Of a stretch of 58,323 nucleotides of DNA, positions 32,396 to 42,454 are shown piece by piece. Below the pieces are notes generated by a model. It was not told where the DNA came from. It saw nothing but the letters and a program-made list of their open reading frames with translations, and ran no database searches. The DNA is from Hofstenia miamia (taxonomy: Eukaryota; Xenacoelomorpha; Acoela; Hofsteniidae). The stretch spans positions 1,062,214 to 1,120,536 of the forward strand of contig CABFPE010000183.1 of the NCBI GenBank assembly GCA_900660155.1. The letters are read 5' to 3'. Each line of letters begins with the position of its first letter. The first letter of the stretch is position 1. Made by a program: the position numbers and the translations under genes.

Positions 32396-32889
32396 ATTAT
32401 TTTAATAACGAGTTATAGTATAGTCATTGTTATAAAATTTGTATCCTAGCCATGATTTGCCAGAAATTTATTTTTGCTTAAGGAATCTTTGATTGAGGTA
32501 ACTAGTTATCAATTGCTTACTATTACTAGAGAATCCTAAATAAGATNGTTTACAGCGTCTCAATTGAACTTGTTTATCCACTTTTATTTGTCATTGATAC
32601 AGCGTTTACAGCTGACTAATGCCAATTGAATCTTATAATTTAAAACATGGGATTAGAGATATCCCACAGAAACGTTTTTTCTTTACCTTTTTTCAAGCAA
32701 TTGGGTCGTGATATATATATATATAAATAGTTTAAACNATTATTTTAATAACGAGTTATAGTATAGTCATTGTTATAAAATTTGTATCCTAGCCATGATT
32801 TGCCAGAAATTTATTTTTGCTTAAGGAATCTTTGATTGAGGTAACTAGTTATCAATTGCTTACTATTACTAGAGAATCCTAAATAAGAT
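32396..32889. other. second A-N-B-N-A' duplication (likely assembly artefact)
   Basis: Bases 32396-32546 and 32739-32889 are the same 151 bp. Between single Ns at 32547 and 32738 is a 190-bp copy of 31069-31262 with a 4-bp shorter AT run. The layout repeats that at 20339-21364. Confidence 0.85.
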
Positions 32890-33571
32890 AGTTTTTCAAT
32901 TAGAATGTTATAATTAATCGAATCAAAAGCTTTTGAATGATCTAAACAAGTTATAGATACAAATTTATTAGAATCAAGTGATGCTCTCCACGTTTCATTA
33001 GCATTGAATAGTGCATCAGTTGTTGAGAAATTGCGTGTTTGGTAATAAATTATACTTATTTAAATGTTAAGTTATTTGATTATGTAGTAATCTTTAGAAT
33101 ATTTTATTTATTGGAAAAGTAATTGAGATTGTCCGATAATTAGTGGCAATTGATGGATCGTTTTTCTTAAAAATAGGAGTAATTTGAGCAAGTTTTAAAT
33201 TATCCGGGAAGTAATTAAAGTTTTTGCATTCATTAAAGATAAAATGTAATGGATTTGCAATGATTTCTTCAGTAATTTTAAGGGCCCATGAGGGAATGCA
33301 TGAGGGACCGCTTGATTTCATAACTAGTTGAGAAAGAAAATTCGTGTGTAAAAATTTTGCTTGAAACGTTTTCGTACGTAATAACGGGGCCATTGTATTT
33401 TCCTAGATTAACAAAAGGCTTATTTAATTCATTTGAAATTTCTAAATTGTCAAAAAGTTTGTTTCCTTTCTGATCTTTTATCACATCGATTGAGTTTGAT
33501 TTTGATCGCTTATAATTTGTGATTTCTTGTATTAGCTTCCATTTTGAACGGTCACTTGGAAGGCGCGCATA

Positions 33572-33787
33572 TTAATTCTTAATGAATTCGTTGAATGCCT
33601 TACGAGATTCAATATTCGATGCATTTCTAGCCTTTTTATATGCGGCAAAATTCTTGCTGGTTCGGGAAATCATAAAATGTTTATATGCTTTGTTCTTTTC
33701 GCGAATCAATGCTTTGTAAATGTCAGTTATCCAAGGTTTATTCGAAAAAGTATTGTTTGCTTTGAAGTTTGTGCTGGATTTAACCAT
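33572..33787 (-). pseudogene. LINE endonuclease-RT linker fragment
   Basis: This 71-codon piece of copy B reads KPWITDIYKALIREKNKAYK and FAAYKKARNASNIESRKAFN. It parallels the linker at the gap edge of LINE A (KNFAAYKKARNA). It is useful as the best local record of the part of LINE A hidden in the gap. Not a gene on its own. Confidence 0.7.
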
Positions 33788-33924
33788 TATTTTCTTTTCC
33801 GGGCAAACTCTGTTAAGATAAAATTCAAAAATTTTCGAAAAGTTGTATTGGCCAATACTAAATTAAATGTGTTCAGAAACAGATCCATTCTACATTGGTC
33901 ATTAGCATTAAAAGAATTTAGGTT

Positions 33925-34212
33925 TCAATCCCCGAAAAGTACTAAGTCTTTATTTTCAGAACAGGCAAGTGATAATTCTTCTTCTAGTTGTTGAATAAAA
34001 AAATTGGCAAATTTCTTATGCGGACAGTATGATACATTTAATAATTGTTTTTGAAATCTAGAATTTTTAATTGGATTAGTAATTTCAACCCATAGACTGT
34101 CAAAATTTGATGTGTTAGGACTTTTAATATCGTTGCGTATTTTGGGATTGAATGACTTTGGAAGTAAAAGTAATACACCTCCACCTTTTGATTTTCCTAA
34201 CATATTGTTCAA
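33925..34212 (-). pseudogene. LINE APE-endonuclease central fragment
   Basis: This 95-codon piece of copy B has KGGGVLLLLPKSFNPKIR, FDSLWVEITNPIKN, QLLNVSYCPHKKF and ends at LVLFGD, the strand that carries a catalytic Asp (G-D-F/N). The order matches APE-type LINE endonucleases between the Glu (SE-x-WL) and SDH motifs. The frame stops before the SDH motif. Confidence 0.65.
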
Positions 34213-34261
34213 AAGTCTATCCTTTCTAAATAGTGCAAAAGTTTCATTAACAGACTAAAAG

Positions 34262-34360
34262 AATTAGAAAACTTCTTATGTGGACAGTAGGATACATTTA
34301 ATAACTGCTTTTTAAAACGTGAATTTTTGATTGAATTGAATCCAAAACTTCGAAAGAGAA
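34262..34360 (-). mobile_element. short inverted LINE endonuclease piece upstream of the plus-strand LINE
   Basis: The plus-strand sequence ACTTCTTATGTGGACAGTAG and its surroundings repeat 34012-34085 (minus-strand endonuclease VSYCPHKKF region). It abuts the 5'-truncated plus-strand LINE at about 34362, in the opposite orientation. This is compatible with twin priming or with an older fragment. Confidence 0.6.
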
Positions 34361-34361
34361 T

Positions 34362-35435
34362 TTGGGATTCTCCCTCGATAGTACTAGTTTAATTGCGAGT
34401 TTCTTAAGTAATAGGAAACAACGAGTTAAAATCAACTCAGTACTTTCAGACTGGCTGTATATTGAAAAAGGTGTTCCGCAAGGAACCATTCTTGGACCTC
34501 TTCTGTTTAATATCTATGTCAATGATATGGACTTTTATACTAATTGCAATCTTATACAATATGCAGACGATACCTGTATATTTTCCGCCAACAAGTCATT
34601 AGATGTTGCAATAAAAAAAGTGGAATCCAACTGCCAGTCACTAAGCCATTATTTCGCTATGCACAAATTACGCATTAATGCCGAGAAAACGCAATTTTGT
34701 ATAATGAACCCCTTTTTCAACAATAACTTGCATACAAATAAAAATTTGACTATAAAAAATGCAATTATTTCTACAAGTGATACTTTCAAATATTTAGGAA
34801 TAATAATTGACTCAAAACTTTCTTTTTCCGAGCACATTAAATCTACACAGAAAAAAATTGCTGCTGGCATAAGAACTATTTCTCAGGTTGCTGACCTATT
34901 ACCTCCTCATGCAATAATTCAGCTATTCCACGCATTTGTTATGAGCCACCTAAATTACGGGAGTGTACTATTTTCAAATTTGAGCACATCATTGATAAAT
35001 AAACTTCAGCTGCAATATAAATGGGCTTTAAATGTTTGCAAAAGAAATTCTAGTAACACCAAAAATTATATTTTGGAAACGTGTCCTTCTCCTCAACAAT
35101 TAATACAAATCAATATTGCTACATTATTTTTCAAAGCTGCTAACGAAATTCCGCCTTATGATAAGATAAATCTCCCTGAATTCAAGAAAACTTTCAATAG
35201 ACGGTCTAAGAAATATGTTGTCACTAGGTTCAGACGTAAAGTCAAAGAAAATTCATTTTTAAACGTAGCCACAAGGCAATGGAATAATCTACCTAACGAA
35301 ATTAAGCATATTACAAAACTGAAAGAATTCCGAAATAGTGTGAAAAGATTTATTCTTAAGCAAAAATTCATCTCAGGAAGATCTTGGACAGGGTACAAAT
35401 TCTATAATAGCAATTACACAATTACTAGAATGTAG
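34362..35435 (+). CDS. LINE reverse transcriptase, 5'-truncated (357 codons open)
   Basis: The frame starts inside the RT domain: GFSLDSTSLIASFLSNRKQR, then GVPQGTILGPLLFNIYVND (37-55), YADD (67-70), the LG-block FKYLGIIIDSKLSFSEHI and the C-terminal WNNLPNEIKHITKL. It ends FYNSNYTITRM, matching LINE A. The first catalytic Asp and the fingers are missing, so no active enzyme can be made. The ATG is an internal Met exposed by truncation. The full open state over 1.07 kb argues for a young copy. Confidence 0.85.
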   Translation: MGFSLDSTSLIASFLSNRKQRVKINSVLSDWLYIEKGVPQGTILGPLLFNIYVNDMDFYTNCNLIQYADDTCIFSANKSLDVAIKKVESNCQSLSHYFAMHKLRINAEKTQFCIMNPFFNNNLHTNKNLTIKNAIISTSDTFKYLGIIIDSKLSFSEHIKSTQKKIAAGIRTISQVADLLPPHAIIQLFHAFVMSHLNYGSVLFSNLSTSLINKLQLQYKWALNVCKRNSSNTKNYILETCPSPQQLIQINIATLFFKAANEIPPYDKINLPEFKKTFNRRSKKYVVTRFRRKVKENSFLNVATRQWNNLPNEIKHITKLKEFRNSVKRFILKQKFISGRSWTGYKFYNSNYTITRM

Positions 35436-35589
35436 ACTTATTCTTAGCCTTCTTAGCAATGTATAGGTTTGTAAATAGTATGATTTTGTTTTTTTTTTTA
35501 ATGACGCTATTTTTGAGAAGCCATCAGTTTGTATTAATTGCTTTACCTTCTCTTAATAAAGATTGTCTTATCTTATCTTATCTTATCTT
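34362..35589 (+). mobile_element. 5'-truncated plus-strand LINE 'A'-family copy with TCTTA tail
   Basis: The RT half, 3'UTR, an AATAAA at 35556 and about 4.8 TCTTA units (35566-35589) are present. The 5' boundary lies in the RT palm, shortly after the DLSKAFD block would occur. Its open frame indicates recent insertion relative to the broken copies around it. Confidence 0.85.
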
Positions 35590-36090
35590 TTGTTTCGATT
35601 GTCTATTTTTGTAAATTCCACAAAATGCTCGAATTTGCTGTTTCAATTGTAAAATATGTATTTTTGTGGATTCTAAAAAACTTCGGAAGAGAATTTTTTT
35701 CGATTGTCTATTTTTGTGGATTCCACAAAATTCGGAATAGAATTTTATTTCGATTGTCTATTTTTGTGGATTCCACAAAATGCTGAAATTTGCTGTTTCA
35801 TTTGTAAAATATTTTTGTGGATTCCACAAAACTTNNNNNNNNNNNNNNNNNNNNNNNNNNNNNNNNNNNNNNNNNNNNNNNNNNNNNNNNNNNNNNNNNN
35901 NNNNNNNNNNNNNNNNNNNNNNNNNNNNACAAAATGCTGAAATTTGCTGTTTCATTTGCAAAATATTTTTGTGGATTCCACAAAATGCTGAAATTTGCTG
36001 TTTCATTTGCAAAATATTTTTGTGGATTCCACAAAACTTCAGAAGAGAATTGTTTAACTTGTTAATCATTTTTGTGGATTCCACAAAATA
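35590..36090. repeat. about 51-bp tandem satellite built on a 19-bp palindrome
   Basis: TTTTGTGGATTCCACAAAA (perfect around a central T) occurs at 35712, 35762, 35813, 35967, 36018 and 36070, spaced 50-52 bp within each block, with two degenerate copies at about 35608 and 35662. Two spacer types alternate: TGCTGAAATTTGCTGTTTC and a type containing GAAGAGAATT / CGATTGTCTA. The array is cut by a 94-N gap and starts directly at the LINE tail. Confidence 0.9.
35835..35928. other. assembly gap, 94 N
   Basis: Run of 94 N inside the satellite; the size is likely an estimate. Reading frames across it are not meaningful. Confidence 0.97.
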
Positions 36091-36164
36091 TTTGAAATTT
36101 TTTGAAACTAAAATATTAATAATAAAAATGGAAAATGTGATTTATTCCATTTTTATGTGACTCT

Positions 36165-36480
36165 ATGTTATTATTAATTTCAACCCATAATCATCAAAAT
36201 TTGATTCGTTATTATTTTTAATATCGTTGTGTATCTTGGGATTAAAAATAATACACGTCCACCTTTGGATTTCCCTAACGCTTTGTTAGTTCATAAGTTT
36301 CATTAACAGTCCATGAGTTATCTAGATCTTCGTTTTTTAACCAAGTTTCGGAAACAGCGAGAAGTGAATTCCCTATATTCGAAATTTTTAATGCTTAGAT
36401 TCTGAGAACTTAAATGTACATAATTCACTAAATCTGAGCCGGTATTCAATTTTTTGATGTATGATTCAAAATTTAAAATC
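36165..36480 (-). mobile_element. LINE endonuclease N-terminal fragment
   Basis: The plus strand repeats the copy-B endonuclease segment (TTTGATTCGTTATT..., cf. 34080-34200) and continues with a minus-strand block whose translation includes FGNLVSESWLKNEDL-type sequence, the Glu-bearing S/TExWL motif. It is decayed and lies beyond the satellite. Confidence 0.55.
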
Positions 36481-38160
36481 GGACCGGAATTAGTCTCAAT
36501 ACCATATACTGCTAATAACAGGAAAATTATAAGAGATATAAAGAACGACTTTTTAAAATTTATTTTAAATAATACATATGCGCCTGGATGACATAGTTAA
36601 AAATATTCTTGAATAACACACAGTTGATCGATGTGTCTTGAAATATAACTGTACTGGTAAGTGTAAATCATACTCATTAGATTTGTAAGTCAAAATAAGG
36701 AAAATAAAAGTAAATAGTAATAATTTTGATTTGAGAACAGAATTAAATTTAAGTTTATAATAATTTTTCCGTAGCCTAGGCGTACTAAAACAAAAATAAA
36801 ATAAATAAAACAATTAAAAAAGCCATAGTACAAAAAAGTGCAGATAGAAATTAATCAAGTAGCATTAGTATCTAAAGTTGTGCACCTCCACGATGTAGAA
36901 AGGCGGTGCGGTGTTACAGAGCGCAGCGGCATATGATTGATGTACCCTGGACGAATGATGAAACGAAGTCCTAGTATATATAGTTGCAAATCCATCATAT
37001 CTTTCACTACGCAACAACAACGCATCCTCAAAGCAATACTTCTTGAAATCCTTATTGTAATTTATTTCTAGCATAGTAGATTTATTTTATATATCGTTTT
37101 TCTATTGTATGCATTTGTATAATGTTTGTATACTTGATCACGCTATTCAAATAAATTACCAGTTTCGAATTGTTAATATTTATTTGAATAAAGAATACAT
37201 TATCTTCTTATCATATTTTCAAAAAAATTGTGAGTCATTTCCCTTACCTTATGTTTTTAGATGATTATGCAGATATTTGATATTGGTTGAATAATTATCT
37301 TGAAATTAAAAATTGTCAATTTTATTAAGCCTTTTTGTAGTACTGCACACTCAGCCTATACAAGAATTTTTGTGTTCTAATCTAGAGGACCATTTCACCC
37401 AACATATGTTAAGCAATTCTTTTGAAAAATCGTTATTAATATTGGTAATAAATGGCTGTCATACACTTACGATTTAATAATTTAAGAACTAAGAGTTTAT
37501 CAAGAGCCCATTTGCGATTTCATAGTGGTTGTCATGGAAAAGTATTTTTATGGATTGCAAAGAATTTTCTGGGTGCAATTACTTCTTAGTTCACATTTAT
37601 AAGACAGTAAATTAAAAGCAATCTACTGATCAACAAAAACAAATGCCCAACCCAACCGGCGCCTCTTAATTTCCATGCCGGTCGAAGTTTGTGGGTGTTA
37701 GGGATATCAACCTGACCAGTATACAACCGGTGAGAAATATATTTTAACCCCCAAAGTTGATTAGCTTCCATTTGAGCTCTTTAGTGTTTTATATATGAGT
37801 ACACATCTGAACATATTAAAAAAAACAATTGAGTTAATAAAGAAACAGATTGTCGTAAATGGGTACAAATTCATAAACATAGATTGTTGTTCATTCCTTC
37901 CTTAAGAACAATAACTGATTCCATTGCATCGCTTTGTCCTTAAAAACCTAAACCATTTTACCTGCTCAGATATCTCGTCCTAATTCAACACAACCGGTTT
38001 AACAATGCTATATGCTCCCTGAATACAAAAATATTTAAATTATTTATTCATTGACTAATCAAATATTTACTCTTCATCTTCACCATTTTGGTTAACTACG
38101 AAAATTGACATCTTGCGCAAAATCAAGTATATACAAATCCAAACAGCATGCATATACTTA
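36481..38160. other. no gene recognised
   Basis: AT-rich DNA. Minus ORFs at 36565-36813 and 36865-37074 are unassigned. A local GC-richer patch at 37650-37740 has no identifiable feature. Confidence 0.45.
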
Positions 38161-38167
38161 TGTATAT

Positions 38168-38266
38168 ACCAGAGTTGGAACCGGCCGGTAGTTGGCCGGC
38201 AACAGCTAATACCGGCCGGTAAATTATATTTGCAGTGTATATTTAATCTATTCAAGTACATTGTAT

Positions 38267-38309
<43 letters not shown>

Positions 38310-38310
38310 A
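38168..38310. repeat. CAGAGTTGGAACCGGCCGGT end followed by (TA)n
   Basis: The sequence at 38170 looks like one end of a hAT-type MITE (CAGAGTTGGAA with ACCGGCCGGT repeats to 38220). A matching opposite end was not found; a weak TTTTACCGGCC occurs at 38973. A TA microsatellite fills 38267-38307. Confidence 0.4.
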
Positions 38311-39622
38311 GCTGTTTTTACACATGGGGGTGCATAGAGCTGATATTGCATAACGCAAATTTCAAACTATTATAACTATATTTCTAGCAAAGCATAATTC
38401 ACTTTCAGTGAATAAAAAATTGTAAACGTTTTAGTTTTTATTTAGTTAGTTAACTTTGCATGATAGTTAAAATATTTAAAATATTGGTGACCCCGCTTAG
38501 CATTGAATAACTTATAAGTACGCAAATAAAATTTAAGTAATATTTCGCTAAAACTAAATATAATTGTTCGTTTAGTAAGATGTGTCGATTGATATTTGTA
38601 TCTGAATGTCTTTCTGCATCCTTCAAATTTATTTTGAGCGTCCCCTTCCAATATTATTAAAATACAAGGGTTCGAGTTGCTTTATTTGAATGAGGTCTCT
38701 TAAATTTCAAGCGTAAATCTTTATACATTTTCAGTATTATAAACAGGTTCTTATAATATTATTAGTAAGTTCCATAGAAAACTGAAGTAAAATTACCTTA
38801 TCAAAAAGCAGAACAACTCCGTTTGTAGCAAAATTTAGGAATTGCAATACTGTAAATTGCTCATACTATAAGTTTTTTTCGATTTTCACAGAAATTCCTC
38901 GGCAAACTAAGCAAAGTATTCCCTGTTTATAAGATAAAACTAGAACATTTTTTATAATTTTGGACGGTAATTTTACCGGCCTTTCATGAAATTCAAAACA
39001 TGAATTCCTTTTCTACGCAGTTTACTTACTGCATGTGACTGTAGTAGCCCCCTTGTATCAAAATATCACTTCTAAAAACGCTTCATGTTTTGGTGACTGT
39101 TTTGATCTTATGACCAAATTTCCGTCTGAAATAAAGTGCTAAAATATTGGAGATCGTTCAATTTGAAAATAGATTTCAAGTAAAATTTATACTAAATTTT
39201 TTTAATCATGAAAACAGTTATTGTGGAACCATGCGGATTTTTACTAAGAATTTCGTGTTGGTGCCCACATTAAAAGACGCATCAAATTTATTTGTTAATT
39301 TGATTTTCCAAATCTATTAATTTGAATATAAAAATCATCAAAAGTTTTGTTTCTCGAACAACTTGAAGGATTGATATTAGAGAGTATTTTGAAGTATTTT
39401 CAGATTGAAAGCTGTAACTATAAAAATCCGAAACTGTGTCAATGTAAATTTGCAATAGTCTCAACAGGGGAATAACTCAACCCGTGAATGCCTCATCTGC
39501 GTGGCCATGGTTTTATTGTCATTTTGTACACATGTCATGTCAGGCATAATAGCAATTTAAAATGCTTAAGATTTTATAAAAAGCGATAATGAATCGTTTT
39601 CAAATAACTAATAATCATGAAT
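38311..39622. other. no gene recognised
   Basis: Unassigned AT-rich DNA between the repeats and the SLC6 gene. Confidence 0.5.
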
Positions 39623-40101
39623 GGGGGATTTTCACTAAAATTTAAATTTGAATATTTTTATCCAAAAATGTTTAACTTAGTTAAATTCCTTAAAAATAAA
39701 AAAACCAATAAAAAATATTTGCTAAATTTTGCAGAAATTCACTGTCTCTTTCTTGTTGAGATGTCACTACCTTTTGAATCATAAAACTATTACTTTGTAA
39801 GATGAATTTTAAATTTTTCAAAAATAAAGCAACCATTAAAAAATATTTGCTAAATTTTGCAGAATTCACTGTCTCTTTCTTGTTGAAATGTCACTACCTT
39901 TTGAATCATAAAACTATTACTTTGTAAGATGAATTTCTGGAAAATTTAAAGGTAGTGACATCATCTGAACATGAAAGAGACAGTGAATTCTGCAAAATTT
40001 AGCAAATATTTTTTAATGGTTGCTTTATTTTTGAAAAATTTAAATTAAATTTAACATTTTTAGCTAAAAATATCTAAATTTAATTTTAGTGAAAATCCCC
40101 C
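39623..40101. mobile_element. fold-back MITE, GGGGGATT family, copy 2 with internal duplication
   Basis: Ends GGGGGATTTTCACTAAAAT and its inverse match the element at 7780-8135. Inside, a block of about 120 bp (CTAAATTTTGCAGAA ... CTTTGTAAGATGAATTT) is present twice in tandem on the left arm and once inverted on the right. It lies 0.3 kb downstream of the SLC6 stop codon. Confidence 0.8.
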
Positions 40102-40123
40102 ATTTAAGAAGTTAGTTTTAGTA

Positions 40124-40129
40124 TTTATT
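40124..40129 (-). terminator. candidate SLC6 polyadenylation signal AATAAA
   Basis: TTTATT on the plus strand is AATAAA on the gene strand, about 270 bp past the stop codon and before the MITE. AATAAA is common in AT-rich DNA, so this is only a candidate. Confidence 0.3.
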
Positions 40130-40399
40130 AAGAAAATTAGCCGAAATCAAAAATGTACTTTTCTCAGCAAATGTTTTGTTACAAAAATAATATAAAATAA
40201 TTAAAGACACATAACCCAATCAAAATAATATATACAAAGTTAATACAAAGACTCATGCGTATAGCACTATGAGCTGCATTAGTAAGAATTTGGAAAAATA
40301 TAATTTCTTGAAGCATCTAATGCAAACTGCAATAAAATATAATATCCATAAAAATGTTTGATCGTCAAATATATAGTCAAGTTTTTAACGTTTTTGAGT

Positions 40400-42451
40400 T
40401 CAAACGACGGTGATATTGGAGGTGCCAGGTTCAGTGGAGTTGCCTACAGAAACACCATTTAAACCGGCTTTCTCTGGCAAGACATAATTATAGTTGTATT
40501 CATTGTAAATGTTGGGTCGTTTCTTAGCATCTTCGGATCGATTTTCATCTTTCGCAGGTCCCCAATCTTTTGCAGGTTTTAATAAATGCTTTATGCGATC
40601 AGAAATGTCTAAGTGAGATAGGGTTTCATCGGTTACTAACTGATAAATCATTGAAATGGGTATGACTACAAAAGAATTGACGACAAATAACCAACCTATT
40701 ACGTCACCCCAAAGCGGGAAAGTGTAGTCGTCGAGCGAAGCTCGCTTGTAGTCCAAAATAGACAGAACAAAAACACAAATAAGAGATATAGGTGTAACGA
40801 ATCTCCACATGATTTGGAAAAACATATTAACGCCAACATTACTACGTTTCATACACTTAATGTCACCATTAAACCTTTCAAATCCATAAACCCATATGAC
40901 GACTAAAACTTCAATAATGGCCGAAAAGAGAAGATTGAAACTCGCAGCATAGGTATCGAATAATTTAAAAACGAATACACCACCTTGAGTACACATTGTC
41001 AAGCCCAGGAAGAACCAAATCACACACATTCCTAATGTGGTCAATTGCTTGTGACGACGGAGAACATTTGGAAATGCATCACAGAGTGAAGTGACGACGC
41101 CCTCCACAGTTGCAAATTGAGTATCGAGTCCTAATACTAGTAGCATCACAAAGAAAAATACAGCCCACACCTGCGGAAAGTCTAAAGTAGCAACAACTTC
41201 AGGATATGCCATAAATGCTAATCCTGGACCTTGTGGAATTACTTTTTCAACATCTTTACCTTGTTTAAATGCCATGTAACCAACAATAGAGAAGATAACG
41301 AAGCCAGCATAAATACTAGTAAAGCAATCAGCAAGACAAACTATTAGAGCGTCACGCAGACAATTATTATGAAAAGAATTATAACTGGCGAAAGCAATGA
41401 GTCCGCCCCAACCTATTCCAAATGAAAAAAATACTTGACCAGCGGCTGCTGACCAAACGCTCGGCTTCCATAACTTCTCGAATTGGGGTGTAACATAAAA
41501 CCAAATGCCATCAAAGGACCCGGGTAATGTCAAACCTCGAACGAGCAAAATTGTTAGAAAAATGTATGGAAAAACCGACGTTACATAAGCAACTTTTCCT
41601 AAACTGCTAACACCTTTAATTAGTGGGAGGAAAACTAGAATCCAAGCAATCATCAAACAAATAACCATAGCTATGTTCAAACGTCCAATTTCCTCGATCC
41701 CACTGCTTTTCTCCAACACGTAATCGTTATAGAATTCCACTGATGGAGATTTAAGATGTTTTTGGACATCCTGGTTACATCTTATTGCCAGTTGGAAATA
41801 TTCTGCACTCTGATTAGAAATATTGGACTTTATTGCTTCAAAATTAAAAGTAACGTTATTAGTGCAGGACAATTCGTATAATTTAAGCATTGACCCAGTC
41901 AATGGCTCCTGTTTATATGAATTATAACACCACTTAGAATTCCAGTCGTTTCCGCATGTAGACCAAGGTAAAACAGCCTGAAAGCAATTGTAAAGATAAA
42001 AAAGAACCCACGCGATAATGACGTTATAATAAGTGCAGACTGAAAATGAAATGAATAGCATACAAATGCCAATTCCTTTAAACAATGGCGCGCATTTCCA
42101 TATAGTCATAGGCCCAGTGGATGCATACTGTCCAAAACAAAGTTCAAGATAGAAAAGTGGCACACCGGCGATGAATAGAAATATGGTAAATGGAATTAAG
42201 AACGCTCCACCGCCGTTTTCATAGCACACATAAGGGAAGCGCCAAACATTTCCCAACCCTACCGAGTATCCAATGCAGGTAAGAATAAATTCAACGGTAT
42301 TGCCCCATTGTTGCCGTTCTTCTGGCTCTTCTTGTACAATTTCGATCTCATCTGCAAGTTCGGCAACCTCTTCCACAGAATCGCCTCCAGCAGCATAGTA
42401 AGGTTTCACCTCCAGACCACTCAACTGGTGATCGCCCCGATCGCCAACCAT
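40400..42451 (-). CDS. SLC6-family Na+/Cl- dependent amino-acid (glycine/proline-type) transporter
   Basis: This 683-aa intronless frame covers a complete SLC6 transporter, a 12-TM plasma-membrane symporter. TM1 has GLGNVWRFPY (65-74) with Gly65 where monoamine transporters have Asp, which favours an amino-acid substrate. EL2 has the Cys166-x8-Cys175 pair and three N-glycosylation sequons (N199, N210, N213). TM6 reads SFGIGWGGLIAFASYN (343-358), close to glycine/proline transporters; Ser379 sits at the chloride-site position; TM8 has GLDTQF (441-446). The N-terminus is acidic (26-46), and the C-terminus ends TVV, a class I PDZ ligand. The position equivalent to the Na1-coordinating Asn (LeuT N286) is Asp375. 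An in-frame TAG just before ATG 42451 supports the start. GABA or orphan specificity is possible. Confidence 0.9.
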   Translation of the reverse strand: MVGDRGDHQLSGLEVKPYYAAGGDSVEEVAELADEIEIVQEEPEERQQWGNTVEFILTCIGYSVGLGNVWRFPYVCYENGGGAFLIPFTIFLFIAGVPLFYLELCFGQYASTGPMTIWKCAPLFKGIGICMLFISFSVCTYYNVIIAWVLFYLYNCFQAVLPWSTCGNDWNSKWCYNSYKQEPLTGSMLKLYELSCTNNVTFNFEAIKSNISNQSAEYFQLAIRCNQDVQKHLKSPSVEFYNDYVLEKSSGIEEIGRLNIAMVICLMIAWILVFLPLIKGVSSLGKVAYVTSVFPYIFLTILLVRGLTLPGSFDGIWFYVTPQFEKLWKPSVWSAAAGQVFFSFGIGWGGLIAFASYNSFHNNCLRDALIVCLADCFTSIYAGFVIFSIVGYMAFKQGKDVEKVIPQGPGLAFMAYPEVVATLDFPQVWAVFFFVMLLVLGLDTQFATVEGVVTSLCDAFPNVLRRHKQLTTLGMCVIWFFLGLTMCTQGGVFVFKLFDTYAASFNLLFSAIIEVLVVIWVYGFERFNGDIKCMKRSNVGVNMFFQIMWRFVTPISLICVFVLSILDYKRASLDDYTFPLWGDVIGWLFVVNSFVVIPISMIYQLVTDETLSHLDISDRIKHLLKPAKDWGPAKDENRSEDAKKRPNIYNEYNYNYVLPEKAGLNGVSVGNSTEPGTSNITVV

Positions 42452-42454
42452 TAG

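Larger units (their letters stand above)
32241..34256 (-). mobile_element. LINE 'A'-family copy B, internally deleted
   Basis: The plus strand starts with AAGAT x3 and the family 3'UTR. It then jumps from the sequence equivalent of 17285 to that of about 18219 in LINE A, so about 0.9 kb including the YADD region is deleted. Upstream come RT fingers (33094-33484, with NYRTISITFPINKIF), linker (33572-33787, YKKARNASNIESRKAFNEFI) and endonuclease (33925-34212, GGGVLLLLPKSFNP and LWVEITNPIK). Frameshifts are present. A misassembled block interrupts it at 32547-32738. Confidence 0.8.

Noticed and set aside
33677..33994. 105-codon plus-strand ORF
   Set aside because: Antisense to LINE copy B linker and endonuclease.
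35704..36160. ORFs of 78-126 codons with repeated FVDSTK or CGFHK motifs
   Set aside because: Translation of the 51-bp satellite in several frames and across 94 N.
37586..37771. Minus-strand ORF with basic Arg/Trp residues
   Set aside because: Short, no motif, no flanking gene structure.
38113..38351. ORFs with IYIYIY runs
   Set aside because: Translated TA microsatellite.
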